NCBI GenBank assembly: GCA_001898965.1
Contig: MKVW01000009.1
Coordinates: 248,001-312,000, forward strand
Length of the DNA stretch: 64,000 bases
Reading direction: 5' to 3'
From: Rhizobiales bacterium 62-17
Lineage (GTDB): Bacteria > Pseudomonadota > Alphaproteobacteria > Rhizobiales > Beijerinckiaceae
Shown: one piece after another, positions 7,794 through 16,110 of the stretch
Numbering within the stretch: position 1 is the stretch's first letter
How the letters are laid out: each line of letters starts with the position of its first letter
Notes under the pieces: generated by a model
Told to the model about the DNA's origin: nothing
Database searches by the model: none
Seen by the model: only the letters and a program-made list of their open reading frames with translations
Translations under genes and position numbers: made by a program

Positions 7794-8780
7794 ATGGAAC
7801 TGCCCGCCGCGCTGCGCCAGGCGGTCGACACCCTGCTGGAGGGCGTGCCGCTCGCGACGCTGAAGCAGGCGGCGGAGACCTTGTCCCAACGCTATCGTGC
7901 CGAGACCCGCGACGGGCGGCTGCATCTGGCTGACGATCTGGCGGCGAAAGCCTATCTGGCGACGCGCCTGCCGGCGACCTATGCGGCTGTGCGCGCCAGT
8001 TTCACGGCAGTGGAGGACGCGCGCAATGATTTCGTCCCGCGCACGCTGATCGATGTCGGCGCCGGCCCCGGCACGGCGCTATGGGCGGCGCGCGACTGCT
8101 GGCCCCATCTCGCGGAGGCCGCTTTGCTGGAAACGAGCCCGGCGATCCGCGCGATCGGCAGCGATCTCGCCCGTCATGCCGCGCCGGTGGCGAGCACATA
8201 TCTCGCCGCCGATGTCACCGGCCGCTGGCCGGATCTCCAGGCCGCCGATCTCGTGACGCTGGCCTATGTGCTCGACGAACTGCCGCCCGCTGAGATCGAA
8301 CCTTTGATCGATCGCCTGTGGGCGCTCACCGGCGACATGCTCGTCATCGTCGAACCCGGCACGCCGGCCGGCTGGCAACGCATTCTCGCGGTCCGCACCC
8401 GACTGCTCACTCAAGGCGCCCATCTCATTGCGCCCTGCCCGCATCGGGAGCCCTGTCCGCTGACGGAGCCCGACTGGTGCCACTTCGCGCGCCGTGTCGC
8501 GCGCTCGCGCCTGCATCGGCTCGCTAAAGGCGGCGACGTGCCGTGGGAAGATGAAAAGTTCATCTTCATCGCCGCTTCACGCCATCCCGCACGCGCAGCC
8601 GCAGCGGCGCGCGTGCTGGCGCCGCCGCAGACGGCCAGCGGCCGTGTCCGCCTGAAACTCTGCGAAGCCGACGGCAACCTGCGCGATCAATCGCTGACCC
8701 GACGCGACGGCAACGCCTTCAAAGTGGCCCGCCGGCTCGACTGGGGCGATGCCCTGCCGGCCTTGCCTCCGTCCACTTGA
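7794..8780 (+). CDS. Rsm22-like SAM-dependent methyltransferase with putative Fe-S Cys motif
   Basis: 328 residues from ATG 7794; longer readings extend through the repeat and are rejected. Residues 86-95 hold the SAM-binding motif IDVGAGPGTA and 158-164 YVLDELP. Downstream comes the signature of the small ribosomal subunit Rsm22 family: C215-PHREP-C221 and C229-HF, with a further C290. The C-x5-C-x7-C plus distant C arrangement resembles the four cysteines that bind a [4Fe-4S] cluster in mitochondrial METTL17, from memory of published work. Rsm22 proteins are linked to mitochondrial small-subunit assembly; the alphaproteobacterial versions are little studied. It stands alone between repeats; a short hairpin at 8776-8792 overlaps its stop codon. 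Confidence 0.85.
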   Translation: MELPAALRQAVDTLLEGVPLATLKQAAETLSQRYRAETRDGRLHLADDLAAKAYLATRLPATYAAVRASFTAVEDARNDFVPRTLIDVGAGPGTALWAARDCWPHLAEAALLETSPAIRAIGSDLARHAAPVASTYLAADVTGRWPDLQAADLVTLAYVLDELPPAEIEPLIDRLWALTGDMLVIVEPGTPAGWQRILAVRTRLLTQGAHLIAPCPHREPCPLTEPDWCHFARRVARSRLHRLAKGGDVPWEDEKFIFIAASRHPARAAAAARVLAPPQTASGRVRLKLCEADGNLRDQSLTRRDGNAFKVARRLDWGDALPALPPST

Positions 8781-8792
8781 GCGAAACTCAAG
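8776..8792 (+). terminator. Weak terminator-like hairpin at the methyltransferase stop
   Basis: CTTGAG at 8776-8781 pairs with CTCAAG at 8787-8792 over a 5-base loop, followed by TTCTGTT. The stem is short and overlaps the stop codon, so efficiency is doubtful. Confidence 0.4.
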
Positions 8793-8926
8793 TTCTGTTC
8801 GGGAATCGTCAATTGATCTTCCGCGCTCGAATTTTAAGCATCGGGGCGGATGATCCACCTCTTTCGTCCGCGCCTATAAAGCGTGTTGAACGTCGCGATC
8901 ATCCTGATTGATATGAGGATGACGTG

Positions 8927-10126
8927 ATGGAAAAGAATGCGCTGCCCGTCGTGATTGCTGGCGCGGGCCCCGTCGGCATGGTCGCCGCCGCCGATCTCGT
9001 GCGCCAGGGTGTGCCGGTGACGGTGCTGGAAGCCGGCGCTGAACTGAGCGGCGAATCGCGCGCCTCCACCTTCCATCCGCCAACCCTCGATATGCTCGAC
9101 GATCTCGGCTTCGCCAAGACATTGATCGCGCAGGGGCTGAAAGCGCCGCAGGTGCAATATGCCTCGATGATCGACGGCCAGCTCGGCACGTTCGATTTCG
9201 CTGACATCGCCGACCTGACGCGCCATCCTTTCCGCCTGCAGGCCGAGCAGTTCAAGCTGACGCGCATCATTCTCGAGGCGCTGCACGACAATCCCTTGTT
9301 CAACATTCGCTTCGGCGCCGAACTCAAGGGCCTCAAGCAGGACCAACAGGGTGTCGACCTCACCTTCACCGGGCCGAACGGCGACGAGACGCTGCGCTGC
9401 GCCTGGCTCATCGGCGCCGATGGCGCCAACAGCATCGTGCGCCGCAGCCAGGACATTCCTTTCGAGGGCTTCACCTGGGCCGAGCGTTTCCTCGTCATCA
9501 CCACCCCGGCCGACGTGGAAGCGGAACGCCCGGGCGTCACCTCTGTGAGCTATTGGGCCGATCCGCAGCGCTGGCACTTCTTCCTGCGCATCATGGGCGC
9601 CTGGCGCATCATGATCCCGGTGCCGCCGGATATTCCAGACGACACGGTCACCAGCATCGGCTTCGCCCGCGACATGCTGGTGAGCATTCTACCTGAGGCC
9701 AAGGATGCGCCGATCCTGCACACCACGCTCTATCGCGTGCACCAGCGCGTCGCCGACAGTTTCCGCAAGGGCCGCACGTTCCTGGCCGGCGATGCCGCCC
9801 ATATCAACAATCCACTTGGCGGCATGGGCATGAACGGCGGCGTGCATGATGCGTTGAACCTCACCCATCTGCTCGGGCCGGTGATCAAGGGCGAAGCCGA
9901 TGTGTCGACGCTCGATGCCTATGAACGCCAGCGCCGCGCCGTGACCATGGATGCGATTCAGAACGGCACCATCCGCAACAAGCGCAATCTCGAAGCGAAG
10001 ACGCCGGAAGATCGGCAGGCCTTCCGCGACGAAATCAAGACCGCCCTGTCGAGCCGCGACAACACCCGCGCCTTCCTGCGCCGCATCGCCATGTTCGATA
10101 GCCTCGAACGCGCCGCGAAACTCTAG
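8927..10126 (+). CDS. FAD-dependent aromatic monooxygenase (PheA/TfdB/MhpA group)
   Basis: 399 residues from ATG 8927, with TGAGGA upstream; GTG 8924 is the alternative. Group A flavoprotein hydroxylase signatures are complete: GAGPVGM dinucleotide fold at the start, DG motif in IGADGANSIVRR, and the GDAAHINNPLGGMGMNGGVHDA FAD-ribityl/NAD(P)H motif. At 399 residues it lacks the thioredoxin-like C-terminal domain of phenol hydroxylase. Such enzymes hydroxylate an activated aromatic ring with NAD(P)H and oxygen. The substrate is not readable. It stands alone on the plus strand, ending against a palindromic repeat shared with the convergent LysR gene, so it is not clearly part of an operon. Confidence 0.88.
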   Translation: MEKNALPVVIAGAGPVGMVAAADLVRQGVPVTVLEAGAELSGESRASTFHPPTLDMLDDLGFAKTLIAQGLKAPQVQYASMIDGQLGTFDFADIADLTRHPFRLQAEQFKLTRIILEALHDNPLFNIRFGAELKGLKQDQQGVDLTFTGPNGDETLRCAWLIGADGANSIVRRSQDIPFEGFTWAERFLVITTPADVEAERPGVTSVSYWADPQRWHFFLRIMGAWRIMIPVPPDIPDDTVTSIGFARDMLVSILPEAKDAPILHTTLYRVHQRVADSFRKGRTFLAGDAAHINNPLGGMGMNGGVHDALNLTHLLGPVIKGEADVSTLDAYERQRRAVTMDAIQNGTIRNKRNLEAKTPEDRQAFRDEIKTALSSRDNTRAFLRRIAMFDSLERAAKL

Positions 10127-10146
10127 TGGGATATTGCGAAACTTTT

Positions 10147-10192
10147 GGTGTCATCCCGGACACTTGCTCAGCAAGTGATCCGGGATGACACC
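10147..10192. repeat. Dispersed palindromic repeat, family A, copy 3 (near perfect hairpin)
   Basis: GGTGTCATCCCGGACACTTGC at 10147-10167 faces GCAAGTGATCCGGGATGACACC at 10171-10192 with a TCA loop. It fills the gap between two convergent genes (stops at 10126 and 10208) and could end transcription both ways. It shares its core with the copies at 7615 and 7718. Confidence 0.9.
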
Positions 10193-10207
10193 GAGGCTTC
10201 GAACCGA

Positions 10208-11089
10208 TTATTCAGCGCCTCGAAACAGCCGAACCTGGTCTTGCAGCCAGGTTCGGAAATGCTTCAGCAATGGCTCATCCGCGCGCCACTCCGGATAAGC
10301 GAAATAATAAGCGCCCTTGCTGCGCACCGCTTTGTCCGACAGAATTTTCAGCGCGCCCGAGCGCAATTCCGCTTCGATCAGAAATTCCGGCAGCAGCGCC
10401 ACGCCCTGGCCGGCACAGGCCGCGCCGATCAGCATGGCTTGAATCTCGAAGCGTGGCCCGCTCATGAAATTGAGATCGGACAGGCCATTGGCGAGACACC
10501 ACGCTTGCCAGGCGCCGGGACGCGTCTTCAGATGCAGCATGCGCGTGCGGATCAATCGCTCCAATTGGCCGCTGCGCCGGCCAGTCAAAATTTTCGGGCT
10601 CGCCACCGGCACCAGATCTTCCTCGAACAGGAAATCTGACAAGGCGCCCGGCCAATTGGCATCGCCGAAGCACAGCGCGCCATCGATATCCGTGCCATCA
10701 AATAGAAAGCGCTCGCTGCGCGCGCTAACATTGATGGTGACATCAGGGTGCTGCTCATAAAAGCTCGACAGCCGCGGCACGAGCCAGGACGAGCCCACTG
10801 TCGGCAGGGCCGCGATTTCGAGATTGCCGCCCGCCCCTTCCAGCGACATCACCTTCAGCGTGTCGCGTTCGAGCCGTTCCAAGGTGCGGCTGATGTCATT
10901 GGCATAAGCACGGCCGGCGCGCGTCAGCGACAGACGCTTCTTCACGCGATTGAACAGACGCACGCTCAGATGGTCTTCCAGCAGGGAGATTTGACGAGAG
11001 ACGGCGCTTTCGGTCAAAGACAGCTCATTGGCGGCCCTTGTGATGCTCTCGTGGCGTGCAGTTGCCTCAAAAGCGAGCAACGCATTCAT
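10208..11089 (-). CDS. LysR-family transcriptional regulator (GcvA-like)
   Basis: 293 residues. The N terminus is a LysR winged helix-turn-helix (LLAFEATARHESITRAANELSLTESAVSRQISLLEDHL), followed by the linker helix and a periplasmic-binding-like effector domain starting near SLEGAGGNLEIAALPTVGSSWLVPRL. The S-x-A-V-S-R-Q recognition helix and PTVGSSWLVPRL resemble the GcvA subgroup. It is divergent from the Bug protein gene at 11244, with 154 bases between containing a LysR-type box at 11137-11155, so autoregulation and control of that gene are likely. The effector ligand is unknown. Confidence 0.9.
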   Translation of the reverse strand: MNALLAFEATARHESITRAANELSLTESAVSRQISLLEDHLSVRLFNRVKKRLSLTRAGRAYANDISRTLERLERDTLKVMSLEGAGGNLEIAALPTVGSSWLVPRLSSFYEQHPDVTINVSARSERFLFDGTDIDGALCFGDANWPGALSDFLFEEDLVPVASPKILTGRRSGQLERLIRTRMLHLKTRPGAWQAWCLANGLSDLNFMSGPRFEIQAMLIGAACAGQGVALLPEFLIEAELRSGALKILSDKAVRSKGAYYFAYPEWRADEPLLKHFRTWLQDQVRLFRGAE

Positions 11090-11136
11090 GCTAGGGATGC
11101 GGCGGCGAATGGCTCTTTCCCGAGTGGTTTTTGAGA

Positions 11137-11155
11137 TCTTGCCGAAAACTCAAGA
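11137..11155. promoter_or_regulatory. LysR-type box (T-N11-A dyad) in the divergent LysR/Bug region
   Basis: TCTTG at 11137-11141 and CAAGA at 11151-11155 are inverted arms with 9 bases between, containing T-N11-A. It lies between the divergent starts at 11089 and 11244, the expected place for LysR binding. Confidence 0.45.
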
Positions 11156-11243
11156 CCTCTTCAACTTAACTTGTTTGCCCGCATTGTACAGCAATTTTAG
11201 GCTTCTCTCAGCCAGAGCCATTAGAACAACAAAGAGAGCAATC

Positions 11244-12218
11244 ATGAATTTCAGGGCGTTTTGTGTCGCGGCCGCAGCATCCCTTGCAACGTTTGCTTCC
11301 ATGCCAATGGCCAAAGCGGAATATCCCGACAGGCCCATCGTTCTCGTCGTGCCCTTCCCGGCCGGCAGTTCAAGCGACACGATCCCGCGCATGCTGGCGC
11401 CGCTGATTTCCAAATCGCTCGGCGGATCGGTCGTCATCGAGAATCGCGCCGGCGCCAATGGCTCACTTGGCGCGACGCGCGTCGCCAATTCGCCGGCCGA
11501 TGGCTATACGCTGCTGCTCGCCACCACCGGCGTGCTGGCGATCAATCAGTGGATCTATGCCTCGCCGCAATATGCGCCGGAGAAAGATTTCGCGCCGATC
11601 GTCAACATTGCCTCGACGCCCAACATCATCGTCGTCAATCCGACGGTCAAAGCCAACACGCTGCAAGAGCTGATCGCCGAGGCGAAGGCGAAACCCGGCA
11701 CGCTCACCTTCGCCTCCGCCGGCAATGGCAGCACCAGTCACATCTGCGGCGAAGCACTGAAAGTGATGGGCGGCGTCGATCTCGTGCACGTGCCCTATCA
11801 GGGACCGGCGCCGGCCATTCAGGACGTGCTCGGCGGCCGCGTATCGATGATCTGCGACAACCTTTCCAACGTCGTACCTTACGTCAACAGCAACCACCTC
11901 AAAGCCATCGCCGTCACGGCGGGTGAGCCGAACGCGCAATTGCCCAAGGTGCCGACATCAAAACAAGCTGGCCTGCCGGAACTCGAAGCCGGCATCTGGT
12001 ATGGCATGGTGGCGCCGGCCGCCACGCCGCGCGACATCATCGAGAAGCTCAACAAGGCGACGGTCGAGGCATTGCAGGACCCCACCGTCAAGGAACGCCT
12101 CGACACACTGGGCCTGACCGTGATCGGCGACACGCCCGACCATTTCAAAGCCTTCATCGCGCAGGAATCCGCTCGGATGGAGAATGTGGTGAAGCTGTCC
12201 AAGGCGCGGATTCCCTAG
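11244..12218 (+). CDS. Bug/TctC-type periplasmic solute-binding protein
   Basis: 324 residues from ATG 11244, with AGAGAG at 11232-11237. The signal peptide ends after AKA (about residue 24), and the mature protein starts YPDRPIVLVVPFPAGSSSDTIPRMLAPLIS, the Bug ligand-loop signature. Other family landmarks are VENRAGANGS, ADGYTLLLATTG and the VPYQGPAPAIQDVLGG segment. Bug proteins bind carboxylates, often as the receptor of tripartite tricarboxylate transporters, but here no TctA or TctB is nearby, as is common for the many orphan Bug proteins. The ligand is probably an organic acid. It is divergent from and likely regulated by the LysR at 10208-11089, and is followed by a strong terminator. 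Confidence 0.92.
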   Translation: MNFRAFCVAAAASLATFASMPMAKAEYPDRPIVLVVPFPAGSSSDTIPRMLAPLISKSLGGSVVIENRAGANGSLGATRVANSPADGYTLLLATTGVLAINQWIYASPQYAPEKDFAPIVNIASTPNIIVVNPTVKANTLQELIAEAKAKPGTLTFASAGNGSTSHICGEALKVMGGVDLVHVPYQGPAPAIQDVLGGRVSMICDNLSNVVPYVNSNHLKAIAVTAGEPNAQLPKVPTSKQAGLPELEAGIWYGMVAPAATPRDIIEKLNKATVEALQDPTVKERLDTLGLTVIGDTPDHFKAFIAQESARMENVVKLSKARIP

Positions 12219-12243
12219 TCCCTTCTTCGATCCAGCTTTCCAC

Positions 12244-12277
12244 AACCCGGCGGAGCCGATCCTCCGCCGGGTTTTTT
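12244..12277 (+). terminator. Rho-independent terminator after the Bug gene
   Basis: AACCCGGCGGAG (12244-12255) and CTCCGCCGGGTT (12262-12273) form a perfect 12-base stem with a 6-base loop, followed by TTTTTT. It is 25 bases after the stop. Confidence 0.93.
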
Positions 12278-12381
12278 GCGGCCTTTCGGACCGATATCGC
12301 CATGGTTCGCCTGGCGACAGACGCTGTGCCGGCGTCGCCATGATCGCCAAACTCCTGTATGACCACTTTCAGGGGAAGGTG

Positions 12382-13290
12382 ATGGACGTTCAGGATCTTG
12401 AAATACGGCATTTGAAGCTGATCGATGCCTTGCTGCGCTATCGCAACGGCACCGTGGCGGCGAAACATCTCGGCATCAGCCAGCCGGCGGTGAGCCAGTC
12501 TCTGAATCGCCTGCGCGTCCTGTTCGACGATCCGCTGTTCATGCGCACCGAGCGCGGCCTCGAACCCTCGCCGCGCGCGCTGTCGCTCGCCGGACCCGTG
12601 GCGGAAATTCTCAATCTGGTCGATGGCGGCCTGTTGCAGAAAGAAACCTTCGATCCCCTGAACGACGGGCGCCGTTTCGTCGTCTCGACCGGCGAATTGG
12701 GTGAATTGTCCTGCCTGCCCGACCTGATCAAACAGATCACGCATTTGTCGCCGCGCTCCTCGCTCATCGTCGTACCGGCCGATACGCAATCGATCGACGA
12801 CCTGCTCGACAACGGCACGGTCGATCTCGCCATCGGTTATCTGCCCGAATTGACCAGCCCGAATTACATGCAGCAGTCGTTGTTCCATCACGGGCTCGGC
12901 TGCCTCGCCAGCGAATCGCTCGATGTCCCGAAGGAAGGGCTGACGCCGGAAGCGTTCGGCACGTTCGATCACGCGCTGATCGGCATGGAAGGGCGTCTGC
13001 GCACGCTCTACGATCAGATGGTGCTGGAACAGGGGCTGCGTCCACGCATCGTGCTGCAACTGCCGCATCTGGTCAGCATTCCGGTGATTCTCCCCTCCGC
13101 CGGCTTCCTCGTCATCGCCTCCGATTTTCTCTGCAAACACTTTTCCAAACAGAAGGGTATCGTGCGTTATCCGCTGCCGTTCCCCTCGCCGATGATGAAC
13201 ATTCGCCAGATCTGGCATCGACGGAAGCATCAGGACCCGGCGCACAAGTGGCTGCGCCAGCTCACCGCGCAGCTCTGGATGCGCAAGTAG
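12382..13290 (+). CDS. LysR-family transcriptional regulator (NodD/LinR-like)
   Basis: 302 residues from ATG 12382, preceded by AGGGGAAGG; an upstream in-frame start at 12340 lacks a ribosome site. The domain starts DVQDLEIRHLKLIDALLRYRNGTVAAKHLGISQPAVSQSLNRLRVLFDDPLFMRTERGLEPSPRA, the helix-turn-helix with the DPLF-R form typical of the NodD/LinR/NahR branch, which often answers to aromatic or flavonoid inducers. It is transcribed in the same direction as the amidohydrolase operon that starts at 13461, and a perfect LysR-type palindrome at 13356-13372 lies in the 170-base gap between them. It is therefore the likely regulator of that operon. Confidence 0.9.
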   Translation: MDVQDLEIRHLKLIDALLRYRNGTVAAKHLGISQPAVSQSLNRLRVLFDDPLFMRTERGLEPSPRALSLAGPVAEILNLVDGGLLQKETFDPLNDGRRFVVSTGELGELSCLPDLIKQITHLSPRSSLIVVPADTQSIDDLLDNGTVDLAIGYLPELTSPNYMQQSLFHHGLGCLASESLDVPKEGLTPEAFGTFDHALIGMEGRLRTLYDQMVLEQGLRPRIVLQLPHLVSIPVILPSAGFLVIASDFLCKHFSKQKGIVRYPLPFPSPMMNIRQIWHRRKHQDPAHKWLRQLTAQLWMRK

Positions 13291-13355
13291 CGGCCGGCCC
13301 TGCACGCGCCATACTGATTGATTTTATTGGTCTTTCATCGGTTTCGCGGCTGCGA

Positions 13356-13372
13356 AATTAGCTTTGCTAATT
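13356..13372. promoter_or_regulatory. Perfect LysR-type palindrome upstream of the amidohydrolase operon
   Basis: AATTAGC (13356-13362) and GCTAATT (13366-13372) are perfect inverted arms with a TTT centre, containing T-N11-A. The next gene starts at 13461, about 90 bases downstream, so the site is well placed for activator binding. It shares TAGC...GCTA half-sites with the pair at 23456-23515. Confidence 0.6.
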
Positions 13373-13460
13373 CGCGTCATTAGCCCCCGTTATTTGCCCC
13401 TCGTGTTTGGCGTGTGGTTCCTCTGGTGGCAGATCGTGGCCATCCGGCCAGGGAGGACTT

Positions 13461-14555
13461 ATGCAACTGCCATTCGCGGGCGCCATCGACTGCGACACCC
13501 ATCCGGCCGCCCCGTCCATCAAGAGCCTGCTGCCCTATATGACGCCTTATTGGCGCACGCAGCTCGTCGAGCGCTCGCTGCATACGGTGAATTTCACCTT
13601 CACCAGTGCCAAACCGAATGTGCCCCTGTCGCGCCGCGCCGATTGGCGCGCGCCCTTGGAAGAAGACGCCAACATCGTCCCGACTCTGCGCCAGGAATTG
13701 CTCGACCCGTTCCAACTGCGTTTCGCCATCTGCAATGTGCTGCATGGCTCGATCGCCTTGTTCCATCAGGACATGGCCGCCGCCATCATCAGCGCCGTCA
13801 ACGATTGGACGCGCGACCACCTGCTCGCCAGCGATCCACGCCTGCGCGCCTCGATCCTCGTGTCACCGACCGATCCGGCCCATGCGGTGTCGGAAATCGA
13901 GCGGCTCGGCGAAGACAAGCGCTTCGTGCAGATCCTTCTGCCGGTCATGGGCGAACTGCCGCTGGGACGCCGCATCTATTGGCCGATCTTCGAGGCGGCA
14001 CAGCGCCTGCAACTGCCGATCTGCATTCATGCCGGCAGCCTGCATCGCATGGCGACCACTGGCGGCGGCTGGCCGTCGCATTTCGTCGAGGATTACATCG
14101 CCCAATCGGCGGCCTTCGAAAATGTTCTCGTCAGCCTGCTCGCCGAAGGCGTGTTCCGCAAATTCGACCGGCTCACCTTCGTTTTGGCGGAATCCGGCGT
14201 GAGCTGGTATCCGGCGCTGTTGTGGCGCAACGATCGCATGTGGCGCGCCACGCGCCGCGAAGTGCCGTGGATCGAACGTGTGCCGCACGAAATCATCAAC
14301 GAACGCGTGCGCCTGACCTTGCAGCCCTTTGATGGCCCCGAGGATGCGGCGGCGATGAAGCGGCTGATCGATCATTTCGATTCCGATCGCGTCATTCTGT
14401 TCTCGACCGATTATCCGCACGCCCATTTCGATGGCCTGAACGCACTGCCCGACGGCCTGTCCGACGCCTTGATCCAGCGCATCGCCATCGACAATCCGGC
14501 CGAGACCTATACGCGTCTCGCGCTTGCCCCCCAGCCGGCTGGAGCTTCCGCATGA
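13461..14555 (+). CDS. Amidohydrolase 2 family protein A (ACMSD-like)
   Basis: 364 residues from ATG 13461 with GGGAGGA at 13451-13457; the frame is open upstream but has no ribosome site. This is the TIM-barrel amidohydrolase-2 family that contains ACMSD, resorcylate decarboxylases and related lyases. Visible metal-site segments are AIDCDTHPAAP near the N terminus, LPICIHAGSLHRM in the middle, VLAESGVSWYPALLWRND, and LFSTDYPHAHFD with the late catalytic Asp. The N-terminal H-x-H is reduced to D-x-D-x-H, as in the clade of its neighbour. It could decarboxylate or hydrolyse a ring-derived acid. It overlaps the next gene by 4 bases (ATGA) and heads a coupled series. Confidence 0.85.
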   Translation: MQLPFAGAIDCDTHPAAPSIKSLLPYMTPYWRTQLVERSLHTVNFTFTSAKPNVPLSRRADWRAPLEEDANIVPTLRQELLDPFQLRFAICNVLHGSIALFHQDMAAAIISAVNDWTRDHLLASDPRLRASILVSPTDPAHAVSEIERLGEDKRFVQILLPVMGELPLGRRIYWPIFEAAQRLQLPICIHAGSLHRMATTGGGWPSHFVEDYIAQSAAFENVLVSLLAEGVFRKFDRLTFVLAESGVSWYPALLWRNDRMWRATRREVPWIERVPHEIINERVRLTLQPFDGPEDAAAMKRLIDHFDSDRVILFSTDYPHAHFDGLNALPDGLSDALIQRIAIDNPAETYTRLALAPQPAGASA

Positions 14556-15658
14556 CCCTCACGCTCGATTCAGCGGCACCGGCCGCATCCACGCCGGCGA
14601 AACTTGCCACCGTCGATTGCGATCTGCATCCGACACCGCGTTCGCCCAACGATCTGCTGCCCTTCCTGTCGCAACGCTGGCAGTCGCATCTGCGCGACTA
14701 CGGCAGCCACATCCGCCAGGGGATCAGCGGTCAGGAAATCCATCCGCGCATGGATGGCCGCGGCATGCGGCTCGACGCTTTTCCCGAAACCGGCCCGGCC
14801 GGCTCGGATCTTGGCCTCATGCAGCGCCAGCATCTCGATGCCAACGACATCGGCGCCGGCACGTTGATCGCGCTGGGCACCAGCGTCAGCGACGAGCGCA
14901 ATCTCGATTACGGCGCGGCCCTCGCGCGCGCCGTCAATCAATGGCAATTGGCCGCCTGGGTCGAGCCCGATCCGCGCCTGCATGCCGGCATCATCGTCAC
15001 CCAGGAAGACCCGGCGGCGGCCGTCGCCGAAATCGACTACTGGGCCGCCGATCCGCGCTTCTCGCACATCATGCTGTCGCCAAAGCCGATCGAACCCTTG
15101 GGGCGGCGACGCTATTGGCCGATCTATGAAGCGGCGTGCCGCGCCGGCCTGCCGGTTGTCTTTCATCCGGTCATTCCCGGCGGCGGCCATCCCTCGTCCG
15201 GCATCGGCTGGCCGACCTTCTACATCCAGGACCATTACACATCCGGCCCGCTCTACCAGAACATCGCCATGAGCATGGTGTTCGAGGGCGTGTTCGAAAA
15301 ATTCCCTGAACTCAAAGTGGTCTTCGTCGAAGGCGGCTTCACCTGGGTGCCGCATATGACCTGGCGCTTCGATCGCCAGTGGGAGCGCATGCGCAGCGAA
15401 GTGCCGCATGTGAAGAAGAAGCCCTCCGAATATCTGCGCCAGAACACCTGGTTCACCACGCAGCCCATGGAAGAATGCCGCACGCCCGGCCAGTTGCGCG
15501 AAATCATCGAATGGATCGGCTTCGATCGCGTGCTCTATTCGAGCGACTATCCGCATTGGGATTACGACGACCCCAAATATGCGTTCAAACTGCGCCTCAG
15601 CGATGAGGAACGCCAGATGATCTTCTCCGGCAATGCGCGGCGGGCTTACAGACTATGA
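14552..15658 (+). CDS. Amidohydrolase 2 family protein B (paralogue of A)
   Basis: 368 residues; ATG 14552 overlaps the stop of protein A. It has the same fold and markers: TVDCDLHPTPRSPNDLLPFL, LPVVFHPVIPGGG, FVEGGFTWVPHMTWRFD and LYSSDYPHWDYD. The two proteins align along their length (AVNQW-LAAW...DPRLHAGIIV in B with AVNDWTRDHLLASDPRLRASILV in A), so they arose by duplication. Tandem paralogues translated from one message suggest either a heteromeric enzyme or two successive steps. Related proteins in gene databases often sit beside Rieske oxygenases and LLM monooxygenases in aromatic acid clusters. It overlaps the ferredoxin gene by 4 bases. Confidence 0.87.
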   Translation: MTLTLDSAAPAASTPAKLATVDCDLHPTPRSPNDLLPFLSQRWQSHLRDYGSHIRQGISGQEIHPRMDGRGMRLDAFPETGPAGSDLGLMQRQHLDANDIGAGTLIALGTSVSDERNLDYGAALARAVNQWQLAAWVEPDPRLHAGIIVTQEDPAAAVAEIDYWAADPRFSHIMLSPKPIEPLGRRRYWPIYEAACRAGLPVVFHPVIPGGGHPSSGIGWPTFYIQDHYTSGPLYQNIAMSMVFEGVFEKFPELKVVFVEGGFTWVPHMTWRFDRQWERMRSEVPHVKKKPSEYLRQNTWFTTQPMEECRTPGQLREIIEWIGFDRVLYSSDYPHWDYDDPKYAFKLRLSDEERQMIFSGNARRAYRL

Positions 15659-16071
15659 CAGCGTCTCAGGTGATTTCTCATATCGACGATTTTCCGCCTA
15701 ACACGCGCAAGGTCGTAGAGGTCAACGGCCGTTCCGTCGTCGTCTTCCGCGTCGAGGACGAATTCTACGCTTTGTTGAACCGTTGCCCGCACGAAGGCGC
15801 CGAACTCTGCAAAGGCCGTCTCGGCGGCCTCGTCGTCTCGTCGGAACCCGGCGAATACGACATGACGCAAGAGAACCAATTCCTGCGCTGTCCGTGGCAC
15901 GGCTGGGAATTCGATATCAAGACCGGCCAATCCTATTGCGATCCCAGGAAGACGCGCACGCCCCGCTATGACGTCGCTGTGAAGTCAGGCGGCGCGCTGC
16001 AGGAGGGGCCGTACAAGGCCGAACCGATCAAAGTCTCACTCGATGATCTCTACGTGGTCGTGCACTGCTGA
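15655..16071 (+). CDS. Rieske [2Fe-2S] ferredoxin
   Basis: 138 residues; ATG 15655 overlaps the previous stop. The Rieske ligands are C-P-H-E-G-A and C-P-W-H-G-W, separated by an insertion of about 30 residues (GRLGGLVVSSEPGEYDMTQ) longer than in biphenyl-type ferredoxins. The single-domain length fits an electron carrier serving a Rieske oxygenase. The two oxygenases in this cluster (17505-18554 and 22067-23353) are the obvious partners, yet no ferredoxin reductase is present in the window, so reducing power must come from elsewhere. Translational coupling to the amidohydrolases means it is made with them. Confidence 0.88.
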   Translation: MTASQVISHIDDFPPNTRKVVEVNGRSVVVFRVEDEFYALLNRCPHEGAELCKGRLGGLVVSSEPGEYDMTQENQFLRCPWHGWEFDIKTGQSYCDPRKTRTPRYDVAVKSGGALQEGPYKAEPIKVSLDDLYVVVHC

Positions 16072-16110
16072 GGGGGCAGTACACGACCAAGGACTAAATG
16101 GGAGGAAATT

